A stretch of DNA of 64,000 nucleotides. Source: Chromohalobacter sarecensis (GTDB taxonomy: Bacteria > Pseudomonadota > Gammaproteobacteria > Pseudomonadales > Halomonadaceae). The notes beneath the pieces were generated by a model. The model saw only the letters and a program-made list of their open reading frames with translations, did no database searches and was not told the DNA's origin. How positions within the stretch are numbered: the stretch's first letter is position 1; every line of letters begins with the position of its first letter. Of the stretch, positions 9,469 through 17,956 are shown piece by piece. The position numbers were made by a program, and so were the translations under genes. The stretch covers positions 248,001 to 312,000 of the forward strand of contig NZ_JAKGAN010000001.1 in assembly GCF_023061135.1 (NCBI RefSeq), given 5' to 3'.

Positions 9469-9914
9469 TGAGCAACGGGAAACGGTTCAATACGGCTCGA
9501 GCCGTTTCTCGATCGATCAAGCCAGGGCGTTTCGATCACAACCCTGTGCTTAATGTCCCGGCTAGATCGATCAGCGTTTGCTCCACGCGATGTGTGACTT
9601 AGGTTGCGATGAGACGGGTACCGCCTACGGGCACGGAATGGTACCAAAAGGGCAAGGATGCCCAGGCAAGGATGCCACCCCTTCGGGGGCCAAATTCGCC
9701 GCGCTGCTTTTGGCGACGCGGCAAACGAAACGAAGTGGCGGCTGTGCCGTCAACATGAGGGCCTTTTCCTGGCAATGTATGGACCTCATGGCTTCGTGGG
9801 CTTTCGAGCCCCTCGATCACTCTCGAGAATTCAGCCAGGTGGATGTTTGAGAGTGTTCATTTGACCCTTCAGTTCCCTGCGTACCTTGGGCCGGTCTTTC
9901 CGGCCCATTTTTTT
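9469..9914 (+). ncRNA. Candidate sigma-54-dependent small RNA upstream of glrK (GlmY-like position)
   Basis: The ~900 bases between argA and glrK hold no convincing protein gene, but do hold a near-consensus sigma-54 promoter, a GlrR-like site and, 430 bases later, a strong terminator. The predicted transcript is rich in stable hairpins: ACGGCTCGAGCCGT near 9505, a GGTACC/GGTACC stem (about 9617-9645), two adjacent stems with AGGA tetraloops (9650-9663 and 9665-9676), and CCCC-TTCG-GGGG just after. In E. coli the sRNA GlmY sits in this place, upstream of glrK, and is activated by GlrR with sigma-54. I see no clear primary-sequence match to GlmY, and ~445 nt is long, so processing or more than one RNA is possible. 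Confidence 0.55.
9887..9914 (+). terminator. Strong Rho-independent terminator
   Basis: Perfect 8-pair stem TGGGCCGG/CCGGCCCA with a TCTTT loop followed by seven T residues. It ends the transcription unit that begins at the sigma-54 promoter at 9443-9459. Confidence 0.9.
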
Positions 9915-10062
9915 GCGCGTCTTGTGGGCCGCCGTGGCGTGCCTAGGGGATGCATCGGGTGTTCATGGTCTTGATGGGACTTCCTCCTCGCTTTCGATCG
10001 GTGCGGCGATGCGAAAACCGGCATGTGAATGCAACTCTGTTATTCTGTGCGGGTAAGATGAC

Positions 10063-11616
10063 ATGGCATCCACCCTCTTTCTGCATAGAATCGCGCTCAT
10101 GACCACTCAGGTCTCTCGCCGTTGGCGTCCCCGTTCGTTACTGCAGTTGGTAATGCTCGCCTTTGTGATGGTGATGCTGCCAATTGCCGTGCTCATGTTT
10201 CAGGCTGGCCAGGCCCTCTCCGAGCTCTCGTCGCTGGCCGATGTCAGCGCGCGCCAAGCGGTGGAGCAAACTCGCCGTGCCCGCACCTTGAGCAATCTAG
10301 CATTGGAAATGGAGCGCAGCGCGCGTCAGTACGCGGTGCTCGAGCAGGAAGGGTTGCTCAGCATCTACACCGAGAAAGCCAAGCGCTACGCTGAGCTGCT
10401 CGACGAGCATGCCCCCTTGCTGCCCGACGATCCCGATATCCCGCGTCTGCGTGAGCAACTCAGCGAGCTCGAGGCATTGCCGGACACGCCCATCGATGAG
10501 TTCCGCGAGCAGTTGGCGGCGTTCGGCGACTTCTCCCAACGGACCGATAATGTGCGCCATGCCACTAACCGGCTGATCGACGAACGTATCGAGAACATTC
10601 GCGAGCGTGCCAGCACCGTACGTGGGCAGCTGTGGATGCAGACCGCCGCGCTGGTCTCGGTCAGCCTGGGGCTGATGCTGATCTTCACCTGGCTGATCAT
10701 CCGCCCCATTCGCCAGCTCGAGCGGCGGATCTTCAGCCTGGGCAGCGGTATGGAGCCGGCCTCGCCGCAGCATATCCAGGGGCCGGCAGAGCTGGTGAGT
10801 CTCGGCGAGCGGCTGACCTGGCTATCCGGGCGTCTTACCGAACTCGAGGCGCAGAAGCAGCAGTTTTTGCGCCATATGTCCCACGAGCTGAAGACGCCGC
10901 TAGCCAGCGTGCGCGAGGGCACGGCACTGCTTTCCGACGGCGTGGTCGGCGAACTCAGCGAGCGTCAGCGGGAAATCGTCGGTTTGATCGATGTCAGTGG
11001 TCAGGAACTCCAGGCCCTGATCGAGCAACTGCTCGACTATAATCTGTTGCAGCACAGTCGGGGACTCAAGGTGACGCGTTTTGATCTAGTCACGGTGATC
11101 CAGGAAGTGCTCGCCAAGCATCGTTTGGCGCTCGACAAGAAGGGCATGCACGTCGACTGGCCCCGGCACACGCCGTTGCCCTGGCAGGCCGACCGCGAGC
11201 GTACCGCCAGCGTTCTCGACAACCTGATTTCCAATGCCATCGCCTACGGTGAGAATGGCGGCCAACTGGCGCTGCGTGCCCAGCAATATGCGTCATGGCT
11301 GGTGATCGACGTCGCCAACACCGGCGAGCCCATCGATGAAAACGACCGCGCGCGTCTATTCGAGGCGTTCTATCAGGGCCGCATGCGGCGCCAGGGTGCC
11401 CTCAAGGGGTCGGGCATCGGCTTGTCGGTGGCCGCTGATTGCGCCAAGGTTCAAAATGGACGCTTGGAGTTGGTCGAGGATGACACCTTTCCGGTCTGCT
11501 TCCGACTGACACTGCCTGAGGTGACGCCGCCGGAGGAAGGAACCGATGGCGACGACGCTTCCATAACGACGCCGACCACTATGACGCCGGCGCTAAACGC
11601 AAGGAACGACACATGA
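10063..11616 (+). CDS. glrK: Sensor histidine kinase GlrK (QseE)
   Basis: Membrane-bound histidine kinase of the GlrK/QseE type, 517 residues (a second ATG at 10099 would give 505; neither has a strong ribosome site). It has a first membrane helix (~LLQLVMLAFVMVMLPIAVL), a periplasmic helical region, a second helix near 195-215, HAMP, then the H box FLRHMSHELKTPL with phospho-acceptor His near 274, N box DNLISNAIAYGENG and G box GSGIGLSVA. In enterobacteria GlrK phosphorylates the sigma-54 activator GlrR, which switches on the sRNA gene glmY and rpoE. The order kinase - lipoprotein - regulator is the same here, and the small-RNA locus lies just upstream. Confidence 0.88.
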   Translation: MASTLFLHRIALMTTQVSRRWRPRSLLQLVMLAFVMVMLPIAVLMFQAGQALSELSSLADVSARQAVEQTRRARTLSNLALEMERSARQYAVLEQEGLLSIYTEKAKRYAELLDEHAPLLPDDPDIPRLREQLSELEALPDTPIDEFREQLAAFGDFSQRTDNVRHATNRLIDERIENIRERASTVRGQLWMQTAALVSVSLGLMLIFTWLIIRPIRQLERRIFSLGSGMEPASPQHIQGPAELVSLGERLTWLSGRLTELEAQKQQFLRHMSHELKTPLASVREGTALLSDGVVGELSERQREIVGLIDVSGQELQALIEQLLDYNLLQHSRGLKVTRFDLVTVIQEVLAKHRLALDKKGMHVDWPRHTPLPWQADRERTASVLDNLISNAIAYGENGGQLALRAQQYASWLVIDVANTGEPIDENDRARLFEAFYQGRMRRQGALKGSGIGLSVAADCAKVQNGRLELVEDDTFPVCFRLTLPEVTPPEEGTDGDDASITTPTTMTPALNARNDT

Positions 11617-12143
11617 ACATTCGGATGCTGCTGGCAGCGTTATGCGCTGGCTCGCTGTTGACCGGGTGCCAGTGGATGACGCAAGAGACGTCTGCACCGG
11701 CGGCCCCGGTCACTTCCTGCAATGACGACATCCCCAAGCTGGCCGACAACGTTTGCCTGGTGGATGACTGGATTGCCTTCGGACTCGCCTCGCAGCGCGG
11801 TGACAGCGAGTGGCGAGGCTCCATGCTGACGCGCCTCCGGGGCGACATGCCGCACCTCAAGCTGGCCCGTGCCACAGTACTGGCATGGGGCGATCGCGAC
11901 GGCTGGGAACAGGCGTCCGAGCTTTACAAAGCCGATATCTCGGCGGCGCCGAGCCGCTTGCAGCCACTGCTGCGGCAATGGCTCAACGAGCTCGAGGCAC
12001 GCCGCGATTTGGCCAGCGATCTCGCCAAGAGCGAATCGCGCCGCCAGGCGTTGGGACGCGAGCGCGATGACCTCGCCGAGAAACTCGACGCCCTGACGGC
12101 CATCGAACAGAGCATCAACTCGCGCCATGAGCAATCGCCATGA
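11613..12143 (+). CDS. qseG: QseG-like outer-membrane lipoprotein
   Basis: A 176-residue lipoprotein: short charged start, hydrophobic stretch and lipobox LLTGC with lipidation Cys at 19. The mature part has conserved cysteines (SCNDD, NVCLVDDW) and ends in a coiled-coil-like charged region (RRQALGRERDDLAEKLDAL). Position between glrK and glrR, with ATGA overlap to glrK and overlap with the reading frame before glrR, identifies it as the QseG/YfhG counterpart. In E. coli QseG interacts with the sensor kinase from the outer membrane. Sequence conservation in this family is low, so the name rests largely on context. Confidence 0.75.
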   Translation: MNIRMLLAALCAGSLLTGCQWMTQETSAPAAPVTSCNDDIPKLADNVCLVDDWIAFGLASQRGDSEWRGSMLTRLRGDMPHLKLARATVLAWGDRDGWEQASELYKADISAAPSRLQPLLRQWLNELEARRDLASDLAKSESRRQALGRERDDLAEKLDALTAIEQSINSRHEQSP

Positions 12144-12171
12144 CAGCGCGACGGTTACCAAGGAGAGATTC

Positions 12172-13572
12172 GTGAAGCACGCCGCCGCCCATCTTCTGCT
12201 GGTCGATGACGACCCCAGCCTCCTCAAGCTTTTGGGCATGCGCCTGGAAAGCCGAGGTTACCGTGTGACCACCGCCGAAAGTGGGCGACAAGCGTTGGAG
12301 TGTCTCACCGAGGACCGCCCCGACCTGGTGCTTTCCGACTTGCGCATGGATGAAATGGACGGCATGGCGCTGTTTCGTGAATTGCAGCGCCGCGCGCCGG
12401 GCATGCCGGTGATCATTCTGACCGCGCATGGCTCGATCCCCGATGCGGTGAGCGCCACGCGCCAGGGCGTGTTCAGCTTTCTCACCAAGCCGGTGGATCG
12501 CGACGAGCTGTTCGCCGCCATCGAGGAAGCCCTGTCGCAGACGCCGGGCACGCATGGCGCCGGCGACGATGCCTGGCGCGCCGAGATTATCACCCGCAGC
12601 CCGCAGATGGAGCGCATTCTCGAGCAAGCGCGCATGGTAGCGGCGTCCGATGTCAGCGTGCTGATCACCGGCGCTTCCGGCTCAGGCAAGGAACTGCTTG
12701 CCAACGCCATCCACCAGGCCAGTGGCCGCGCCGATAAACCCTTCGTGGCGATCAACTGCGGCGCATTGCCCGAGCAATTGCTGGAAAGCGAGCTGTTCGG
12801 CCACGCCAAGGGCGCCTTTACCGGCGCAGTCAGCCAGCATGAAGGGCTGTTTCTCGCCGCCGATGGCGGCAGCCTGTTCCTCGACGAGATCGGCGACATG
12901 CCGCTGACCTTGCAGGTCAAGCTGCTGCGTGCGCTGCAGGAACGTCAGATTCGTCCGCTGGGCTCGACCACCTCGGTGCCCATCGACGTGCGTATCATTT
13001 CCGCTACGCACCGCGATCTCGACCGTGCCATGCACGAGGGTGACTTCCGCGAGGATCTCTACTACCGCCTCAACGTCGTCAACCTCAAGTTGCCAGCACT
13101 CAAGGAACGCGCCGAAGACGTGCCGCTACTGGCCAAGTACCTGGTGGGGCAAGCCGCCGAGCGCCACAAGCCCTTCGTCAAGGGCTTCTCGTCGGAGGCG
13201 CTCAACCTGCTGGCCTCCAGCGCCTGGCCGGGCAACGTGCGCCAACTGGTCAACGTCGTCGAACAGTGCGTGGCGCTGACCAGCTCGCCGATCATTCCCG
13301 AGGCGCTGGTGGCGCAAGCGCTGGCGGCCGAGGAAAACGCTTTGCCGTCGTTCAACGAGGCACGCGCGGGCTTCGAGCGCAGCTATCTCGTCAAGGTGCT
13401 CAAGATCACCGAAGGCAACGTCACCCAGGCCGCGCGCATCGCCGGGCGTAACCGTACCGACTTCTACAAGCTGCTGGCGCGCCACGACCTGGAACCCAGC
13501 AGTTTCAAGCCCAGCACCCAACCGCAAGCAGCGCAGAACGACGATACTCAGCCGCGCCGCGTGCAGCGTTGA
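12172..13572 (+). CDS. glrR: Sigma-54-dependent response regulator GlrR (QseF)
   Basis: NtrC-family activator, 466 residues from the GTG at 12172, which has AGGAG six bases upstream; the ATG 15 codons earlier overlaps qseG and adds no family sequence. Receiver domain with phospho-Asp about 56 (LSDLRMDEMDG); AAA+ domain with Walker A GASGSGKE (~167-174) and the sigma-54 contact loop GAFTGA (~214-219); C-terminal Fis-type helix-turn-helix (GNVTQAARIAGRNRTDFYKLL). It should act on sigma-54 promoters such as that at 9443-9459. Confidence 0.92.
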   Translation: MKHAAAHLLLVDDDPSLLKLLGMRLESRGYRVTTAESGRQALECLTEDRPDLVLSDLRMDEMDGMALFRELQRRAPGMPVIILTAHGSIPDAVSATRQGVFSFLTKPVDRDELFAAIEEALSQTPGTHGAGDDAWRAEIITRSPQMERILEQARMVAASDVSVLITGASGSGKELLANAIHQASGRADKPFVAINCGALPEQLLESELFGHAKGAFTGAVSQHEGLFLAADGGSLFLDEIGDMPLTLQVKLLRALQERQIRPLGSTTSVPIDVRIISATHRDLDRAMHEGDFREDLYYRLNVVNLKLPALKERAEDVPLLAKYLVGQAAERHKPFVKGFSSEALNLLASSAWPGNVRQLVNVVEQCVALTSSPIIPEALVAQALAAEENALPSFNEARAGFERSYLVKVLKITEGNVTQAARIAGRNRTDFYKLLARHDLEPSSFKPSTQPQAAQNDDTQPRRVQR

Positions 13573-13581
13573 GGCGCGTGT

Positions 13582-14931
13582 TCAGCGCTTGAAACGCCGC
13601 TTTACTTCGAGTTTCAAGCGCCCCTCACCGAGTCGCGCGGTGAGGGCCTGGCCGGGTTGGGTATCGTGAGCGCTGCGTACGACATGGCGCTCGTCGTCTT
13701 CGAGAATCGCATAACCGCGCCCCAATACCGCCAGCGGGCTGACGGCGTTGAGTTCGCGCGCCAGGGCTTCGAGCCGAGAGCGCGACTGATCGAGCCGGCG
13801 AGGCAGCGCGGCATGTAGCTGACGTTCCAGGGTCGTCAGGCGTTGCTGTAGCGATGCGATGGCAAGGCGTGGGTCCTGGCGCTCTACGCGGCGCGTGAGG
13901 GTGTCGTGGCGTTGATGCTCACGGTCGAGGCGTTGGCGCATGGCCAGGCGCAGGCGCGTTTCCCAGCTTTCGAGGCGTCGACGTTGCTCGGCCAGGCGCT
14001 CGCCGGGGTGGCGTAGCCGCACCCGCGTATGATCGAGACGTTGACCGTCGCGCTCCAGGCGCGCCTGCATGGCACGGGTCAGGCGGCGTTCGACGGCTTG
14101 CAATTGTGTCTGGCGCTCACGCCAGTCGGGGACCAAGTGTTCGGCGGCGGCGGAGGGCGTAGGCGCGCGTTCGTCGGCGGCGAAATCCGCCAGTGTGACA
14201 TCGACTTCGTGCCCGACTGCCGACATCACCGGCAGCCGGGAATGATGGATCGCCCGCGCCAGATGCTCGTCATTGAATGCCCACAGATCCTCCAGACTGC
14301 CGCCACCGCGCGTGATCAGCAGGGCATCGACGCTGTCTTCCGGCGTCTGGGCGCGTTGATTGGCCTGGGCGATGGCGCGGATGATCGCCGGCGGTGCCTC
14401 GCGGCCTTGGACCGGCACCGGCAGGATTGTCACCTCCAGCGCCGGCCAGCGGCGGCGCAACACCGCCAGCACGTCACGAATCGCCGCCCCGGTGGGCGAG
14501 GTGATGATCGCCAGATGGCGCGGCGGATTCGGCAGCGTCTGCGCGTTAGCGAAGACACCTTCGGCAGAAAGCTTCGCCTTGAGGCGCTCGAACGCCGCCA
14601 GCAACTCACCTTCCCCCGATGCCTGCACTGCCTCGACGATCAGTTGATAATCGCCACGCGGCTCGAACACCGACACGCGTCCGCGCACCCGCAGCCGGTC
14701 GCCATCCTTGAGTGGCGCACGCATCAACCGCGCCCGGTTGCGGAAGAACGCACAACGCAACTGTGCGCGATCGTCCTTGAGCGTGAAGTAGATATGCCCC
14801 GACGCCGGCCGCGCAACGCCCGAAATCTCGCCCTCCACCCAACACTCCCCGAAGCCGCGCTCCAGCATCAGGCGGGCCTGGCGGTTGAGTTCACTGACGC
14901 TGAGGGCGGTGGGGGTGCCAGTGTCGTCCAT
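13582..14931 (-). CDS. xseA: Exodeoxyribonuclease VII large subunit
   Basis: Large subunit of exonuclease VII, which degrades single-stranded DNA into oligonucleotides together with XseB. 449 residues, normal length. The N-terminal OB fold (WVEGEISGVARPASGHIYFTL-type start) and the central catalytic domain (ITSPTGAAIRDVL, then LLITRGGGSLEDLWAFND and SAVGHEVDVTLADFAADERAPTPSAAAE) are all present; the C-terminal region is the long arginine-rich coiled coil. It converges with glrR; only nine bases separate the two stop codons, and no clear terminator is visible between them. Confidence 0.95.
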   Translation of the reverse strand: MDDTGTPTALSVSELNRQARLMLERGFGECWVEGEISGVARPASGHIYFTLKDDRAQLRCAFFRNRARLMRAPLKDGDRLRVRGRVSVFEPRGDYQLIVEAVQASGEGELLAAFERLKAKLSAEGVFANAQTLPNPPRHLAIITSPTGAAIRDVLAVLRRRWPALEVTILPVPVQGREAPPAIIRAIAQANQRAQTPEDSVDALLITRGGGSLEDLWAFNDEHLARAIHHSRLPVMSAVGHEVDVTLADFAADERAPTPSAAAEHLVPDWRERQTQLQAVERRLTRAMQARLERDGQRLDHTRVRLRHPGERLAEQRRRLESWETRLRLAMRQRLDREHQRHDTLTRRVERQDPRLAIASLQQRLTTLERQLHAALPRRLDQSRSRLEALARELNAVSPLAVLGRGYAILEDDERHVVRSAHDTQPGQALTARLGEGRLKLEVKRRFKR

Positions 14932-14983
14932 CGCAGGCCTCGCAAAATCGGGTAAGTTTGGAAAAGAGACAGTTTAGCATTGT

Positions 14984-15046
14984 GGCAACGGGCAACGGGC
15001 AACGGGCAACGGGCAACGGGCAACGGGCAACGGGCAACGGGCAACG
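14984..15046. repeat. Nine tandem copies of a 7-bp unit (GGCAACG)
   Basis: Exactly nine perfect head-to-tail copies of GGCAACG, 63 bases, just upstream of the xseA start (about 50 bases from its ATG at 14931). A perfect short array like this is prone to slippage; it sits in the region that would hold the xseA promoter. Confidence 0.95.
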
Positions 15047-15050
15047 GTGG

Positions 15051-15098
15051 CGCCGCTATCGGGAATGAATTCCCTCCCACAAGGCCAGGCTCCCCCAA
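15051..15098. repeat. REP-like intergenic repeat, copy 1
   Basis: Carries ATCGGGAATGAATTCCCTCC then CACAAGGCCAGGCTCC. The same blocks recur near 17804 and 18573 in this window, always between genes, which suggests a dispersed intergenic repeat family like Pseudomonas REP elements. Confidence 0.6.
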
Positions 15099-15105
15099 GG
15101 GCCAA

Positions 15106-16263
15106 CTACAATGGTGTACCAGCGCTTTGCGCGGAGGTAGTTCTCAATAGCCAGCTCACCATGAGCGCCCCGACGAGTAGTGCCCCGCCGAAAAGCGGTA
15201 ATGCAATCGCATGTCCGACGCTATCGATCAGCGCACCGGTGGTGACGACGGGCAGGCTGAAGCCGACATAGGCGAGCAGGAAGAACCCGGCGCTGGCGCT
15301 TGATTGCCGCTCGCCGGCGACGGCGAGGACACCGCTCAAGCCGCCCAGGTAGACGAAGCCATAGCAGGCGCTGCTGGCGGCGAGAGTGCCGATGAGTACC
15401 GCAGCCAGCACGCCATTGAGCGACCCCCAGGCGATCAGCGCATACGCCAACGGCAAGATGATCAGACCCAGTTGGGTCGAGGCATGGGGTGAAAGCTGCC
15501 GCGCCCAGGGCTGGAACAGCACGCCGCAACTGCATATACCGAAGGTGGCGAATCCCGACCAGGCGGCGAGCCCGTGCCGGGCCAGCGTCGAGGGCAGGAT
15601 GGCGATGACCAGCCCGACCGTGGCCCAGGCCAGCAGGATCGCCAGTCCGAACGGGAGTGCGCCGGCCGGATAAGCCGGCAGCCGGAGCATCGCTGCCCGA
15701 GGCCGGCGCGGTGCATCGTCGGGCAGGCCGATCACCAGCAACAGGGCCAGACTCGCGGCACCCAGATACAGCCAGAGACTAGGTGGGGTCAGGCTTGGGA
15801 CATACAGGACGAAGAGGCTGGTTACTGCGGCCCCGAGTCCAAAACCCAGCGAAGTGCTGCCCGTGACCCAGTTTGCCGCCACACGCTTGTCGCGGCCGTG
15901 GAACAGCTCGATCATGTAGGCGGGCGCGACGGCCGAGGTCAGTGCGGTGCCAAGGCCCATCAAGAAGCGTGCAATGCCCAGAGTGACCAGCCCCGGGGCG
16001 AGCAGTGTCAGTGACGTTGCCACCAGGCACAAGCATAGCGCGGCGAGAATCAGGGGCCGCCGGCCGAGGCGTTCCGGCAGGCCGTTCAGTGCCAGCAGGA
16101 CTGGCATGATGCCTAACACGTAGCAGGCGAAGGCCACGCTAGTGGCGCCGACGCCCAACCCGTCCCGCGCGGCCAGAGCATCGTAGAGTGGCGCCTGCAG
16201 GTTGACTGCGGTCGTGATCGTGCAAAGTGCGAGCGCGAGGCGAAGGGGAGACGATCCTTTCAT
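15106..16263 (-). CDS. MFS transporter, YbfB/AraJ-like
   Basis: Major facilitator permease of about 385 residues from the ATG at 16263 (an upstream in-frame start at 16350 would add 29 non-hydrophobic residues and overlap the divergent gene). Twelve hydrophobic segments; the loop after helix 2 has the motif-A-like LPERLGRRPLILA. Divergently transcribed from a MocR-type regulator, a pairing that usually means the regulator controls the transporter. Substrate unknown; amino acids, amines or a drug are possible. Confidence 0.8.
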   Translation of the reverse strand: MKGSSPLRLALALCTITTAVNLQAPLYDALAARDGLGVGATSVAFACYVLGIMPVLLALNGLPERLGRRPLILAALCLCLVATSLTLLAPGLVTLGIARFLMGLGTALTSAVAPAYMIELFHGRDKRVAANWVTGSTSLGFGLGAAVTSLFVLYVPSLTPPSLWLYLGAASLALLLVIGLPDDAPRRPRAAMLRLPAYPAGALPFGLAILLAWATVGLVIAILPSTLARHGLAAWSGFATFGICSCGVLFQPWARQLSPHASTQLGLIILPLAYALIAWGSLNGVLAAVLIGTLAASSACYGFVYLGGLSGVLAVAGERQSSASAGFFLLAYVGFSLPVVTTGALIDSVGHAIALPLFGGALLVGALMVSWLLRTTSAQSAGTPL

Positions 16264-16340
16264 GCGATGGCTGCCAGTGTCGGTAGAGGGGCGCCCAGCC
16301 TGGCACCGGCACATCGGGCCGGTAAGGTACAATGCCGGCG

Positions 16341-16368
16341 AATAATCCATGCACTGTTCGCGATTATT
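16341..16368. promoter_or_regulatory. Inverted repeat between MFS and MocR genes, probable operator
   Basis: AATAATC at 16341-16347 and GATTATT at 16362-16368 are perfect inverted arms 14 bases apart, in the shared control region of the divergent MFS transporter and MocR regulator. MocR proteins usually bind the intergenic region of their divergent target; the assignment is inference. Confidence 0.45.
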
Positions 16369-16400
16369 GCGGAACGGTCGCTACCCGGGGGATCGCTGCG

Positions 16401-17792
16401 GTGAAGCTGGAAATCGATCAAGACTCGAACCTGCCGGTGGTGGCCCAGGTGACCGACGGCGTACGCGACTGGATCGCGCGGCACGGCGCGGGCAGCCGCC
16501 TGCCTTCGATCCGGCGACTGGCGCGCGATTTGGGGGTCAGCCGCAACACCGCCATCGAAGCCTATGAACGATTGGTGGCGCAGGGCTTGGTGCGCTCCAG
16601 GCCGGGGGCGGGTTTCTATGTGGCCGATAGCGCGGTGCGGGTGCTCGCCAGGGAGGATAGCGGCGCGGAAAACCTGGAAGACGTCACCGACGAAATGTGG
16701 CGCTTGTTTCAGACCCGTGAGGATAGCCTGAAGCTTGGCTGCGGGTGGCTGCCCACCGACTGGCGCGAAGGCGACGATCTGGCCCATGCCATTCGCCAGG
16801 TGACCCGGCAGGACCGCTTGAGCCTTTTCGACTACAGCACCCCGCTGGGTACGCCGGTGTTGCGCTCGCTCATCGAGGAGCGGATGCGGTTGCTGGACAT
16901 CGAGGCCGATGCCAACCAGATTTTGCTGACCGGCGGCGGCAGCCATGCGCTCGACCTGCTCGTGCGGCTGATGCTCAACCCCGGCGACACGGTCTTCGTG
17001 GAATCACCGGGCTATTACAACCTGTTCGGCCTGTTGCGGCTGCAGCGGGTCAAGGTGATCGGCGTGCCACGGCTGAGTGGAGGGCCCGATGTCGAGCGGA
17101 TGGAAGCCCTGCTGAAGACGCACCGGCCCAGGCTGCTTTTCACCAATAGCGTGTTCCAGAACCCGACGGGCACGACGCTGGCGCCGACCGTGGCGCATCG
17201 CGTTTTGCAACTCGCCGAGAAGCACGACTTCCGGATCGTCGAGGACGACATCTACGCGGACTTCCAGCGTGACCCCACCATTAGACTGGCGGCGCTCGAT
17301 GGCCTGCGGCGGGTTATCTATCTCGGTAGCTTCTCGAAGAGCCTGTCCTGTTCGCTGCGCGTGGGGTTCATCGCCGCCGAGCCGGGCCTGATCAAGCAGC
17401 TGGTGGACGTCAAGATGCTAACCAGCATCGCCTCGTCGCGTTTTGCTGAGCAGGTGGTTACAACCATGCTGGAGAACGGCAGTTACCGAAAGCTGACCGA
17501 GCGCCTGCGCCTCAAGCTCTCGGGGCAGATGGCCTCGGCCCTCGAACTGGTCGGGGCGGCGGGCTGGGAGGTCTTCGCCGAACCGGCCGGGGGTATGTTC
17601 CTGTGGGTACGCCACCCGGCCGTGGACTCGTCCAGCCGGCTCGTCGAAAGTGGTCAGTGCGCGGGGATCAGCCTGTCGCCGGGCGATGTCTTCCTGCCTG
17701 ACGGCGGGCGTTCGCCGTGGATTCGGATCAACGTGGCCTACACACGCGATCCTCGTGCGGTGCGCTTTCTTGGCAACCCAAGCATGCTATAG
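16401..17792 (+). CDS. MocR-type (GntR-HTH plus aminotransferase) transcriptional regulator
   Basis: A PLP-dependent regulator, 463 residues from the GTG at 16401 (an ATG at 16332 would overlap a TACAAT box and the dyad, so I prefer the GTG). N-terminal GntR winged helix (GSRLPSIRRLARDLGVSRNTAIEAYERLV) fused to a fold-type I aminotransferase domain with the PLP lysine in SFSKSLSCSLRVGF and the Asp/Tyr pair in VEDDIYADF. Such proteins sense amino-acid or vitamin B6 related ligands. It is divergent from the MFS gene, its probable target. Confidence 0.88.
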   Translation: MKLEIDQDSNLPVVAQVTDGVRDWIARHGAGSRLPSIRRLARDLGVSRNTAIEAYERLVAQGLVRSRPGAGFYVADSAVRVLAREDSGAENLEDVTDEMWRLFQTREDSLKLGCGWLPTDWREGDDLAHAIRQVTRQDRLSLFDYSTPLGTPVLRSLIEERMRLLDIEADANQILLTGGGSHALDLLVRLMLNPGDTVFVESPGYYNLFGLLRLQRVKVIGVPRLSGGPDVERMEALLKTHRPRLLFTNSVFQNPTGTTLAPTVAHRVLQLAEKHDFRIVEDDIYADFQRDPTIRLAALDGLRRVIYLGSFSKSLSCSLRVGFIAAEPGLIKQLVDVKMLTSIASSRFAEQVVTTMLENGSYRKLTERLRLKLSGQMASALELVGAAGWEVFAEPAGGMFLWVRHPAVDSSSRLVESGQCAGISLSPGDVFLPDGGRSPWIRINVAYTRDPRAVRFLGNPSML

Positions 17793-17793
17793 G

Positions 17794-17900
17794 CCGCCGC
17801 CATCGGGAATGCCTTTCTCCAAATACGCCTCCCACAAGGCAGGCTCCACAGGCCAGCTACAGGCAAGAACCTGTGGGAGCGAACTTGTTCGCGATGAATA
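17794..17900. repeat. REP-like intergenic repeat, copy 2, with Pseudomonas-type hairpin
   Basis: Contains ATCGGGAATG and CCTCCCACAAGGCAGGCTCC as in copy 1, then CCTGTGGGAGCGAAC, TT, and GTTCGCGATGAATAGG. The GTGGGAGCGAACTTGTTCGC hairpin resembles the REP elements common in Pseudomonas. It fills the gap between the MocR gene and the AbiEi-like gene and abuts the latter's 3' end. Confidence 0.65.
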
Positions 17901-17956
17901 GGACCCCCCACAACCACCGGCCGGTCTTCGTGCTACCGCTTTCGAAGTTGGCGCGT

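Noticed and set aside
9578-9850. Open frame of 90 codons between argA and glrK (and one on the other strand)
   Set aside because: No ribosome site, no family resemblance, unusual composition, and it overlaps the hairpins of the candidate small RNA; non-coding RNA explains the stretch better.
9469-9914. Identification of the RNA as tmRNA, RNase P RNA, 6S RNA or CrcZ
   Set aside because: None of the conserved landmarks of those RNAs (tmRNA alanine ends, RNase P GAGGAAAGTCC block, CrcZ repeated AAYAAYAA sites) are present.
14984-15046. Regular repeats that might be a CRISPR array
   Set aside because: The unit is 7 bases with no spacers between copies; it is a simple tandem repeat and no cas genes are present.
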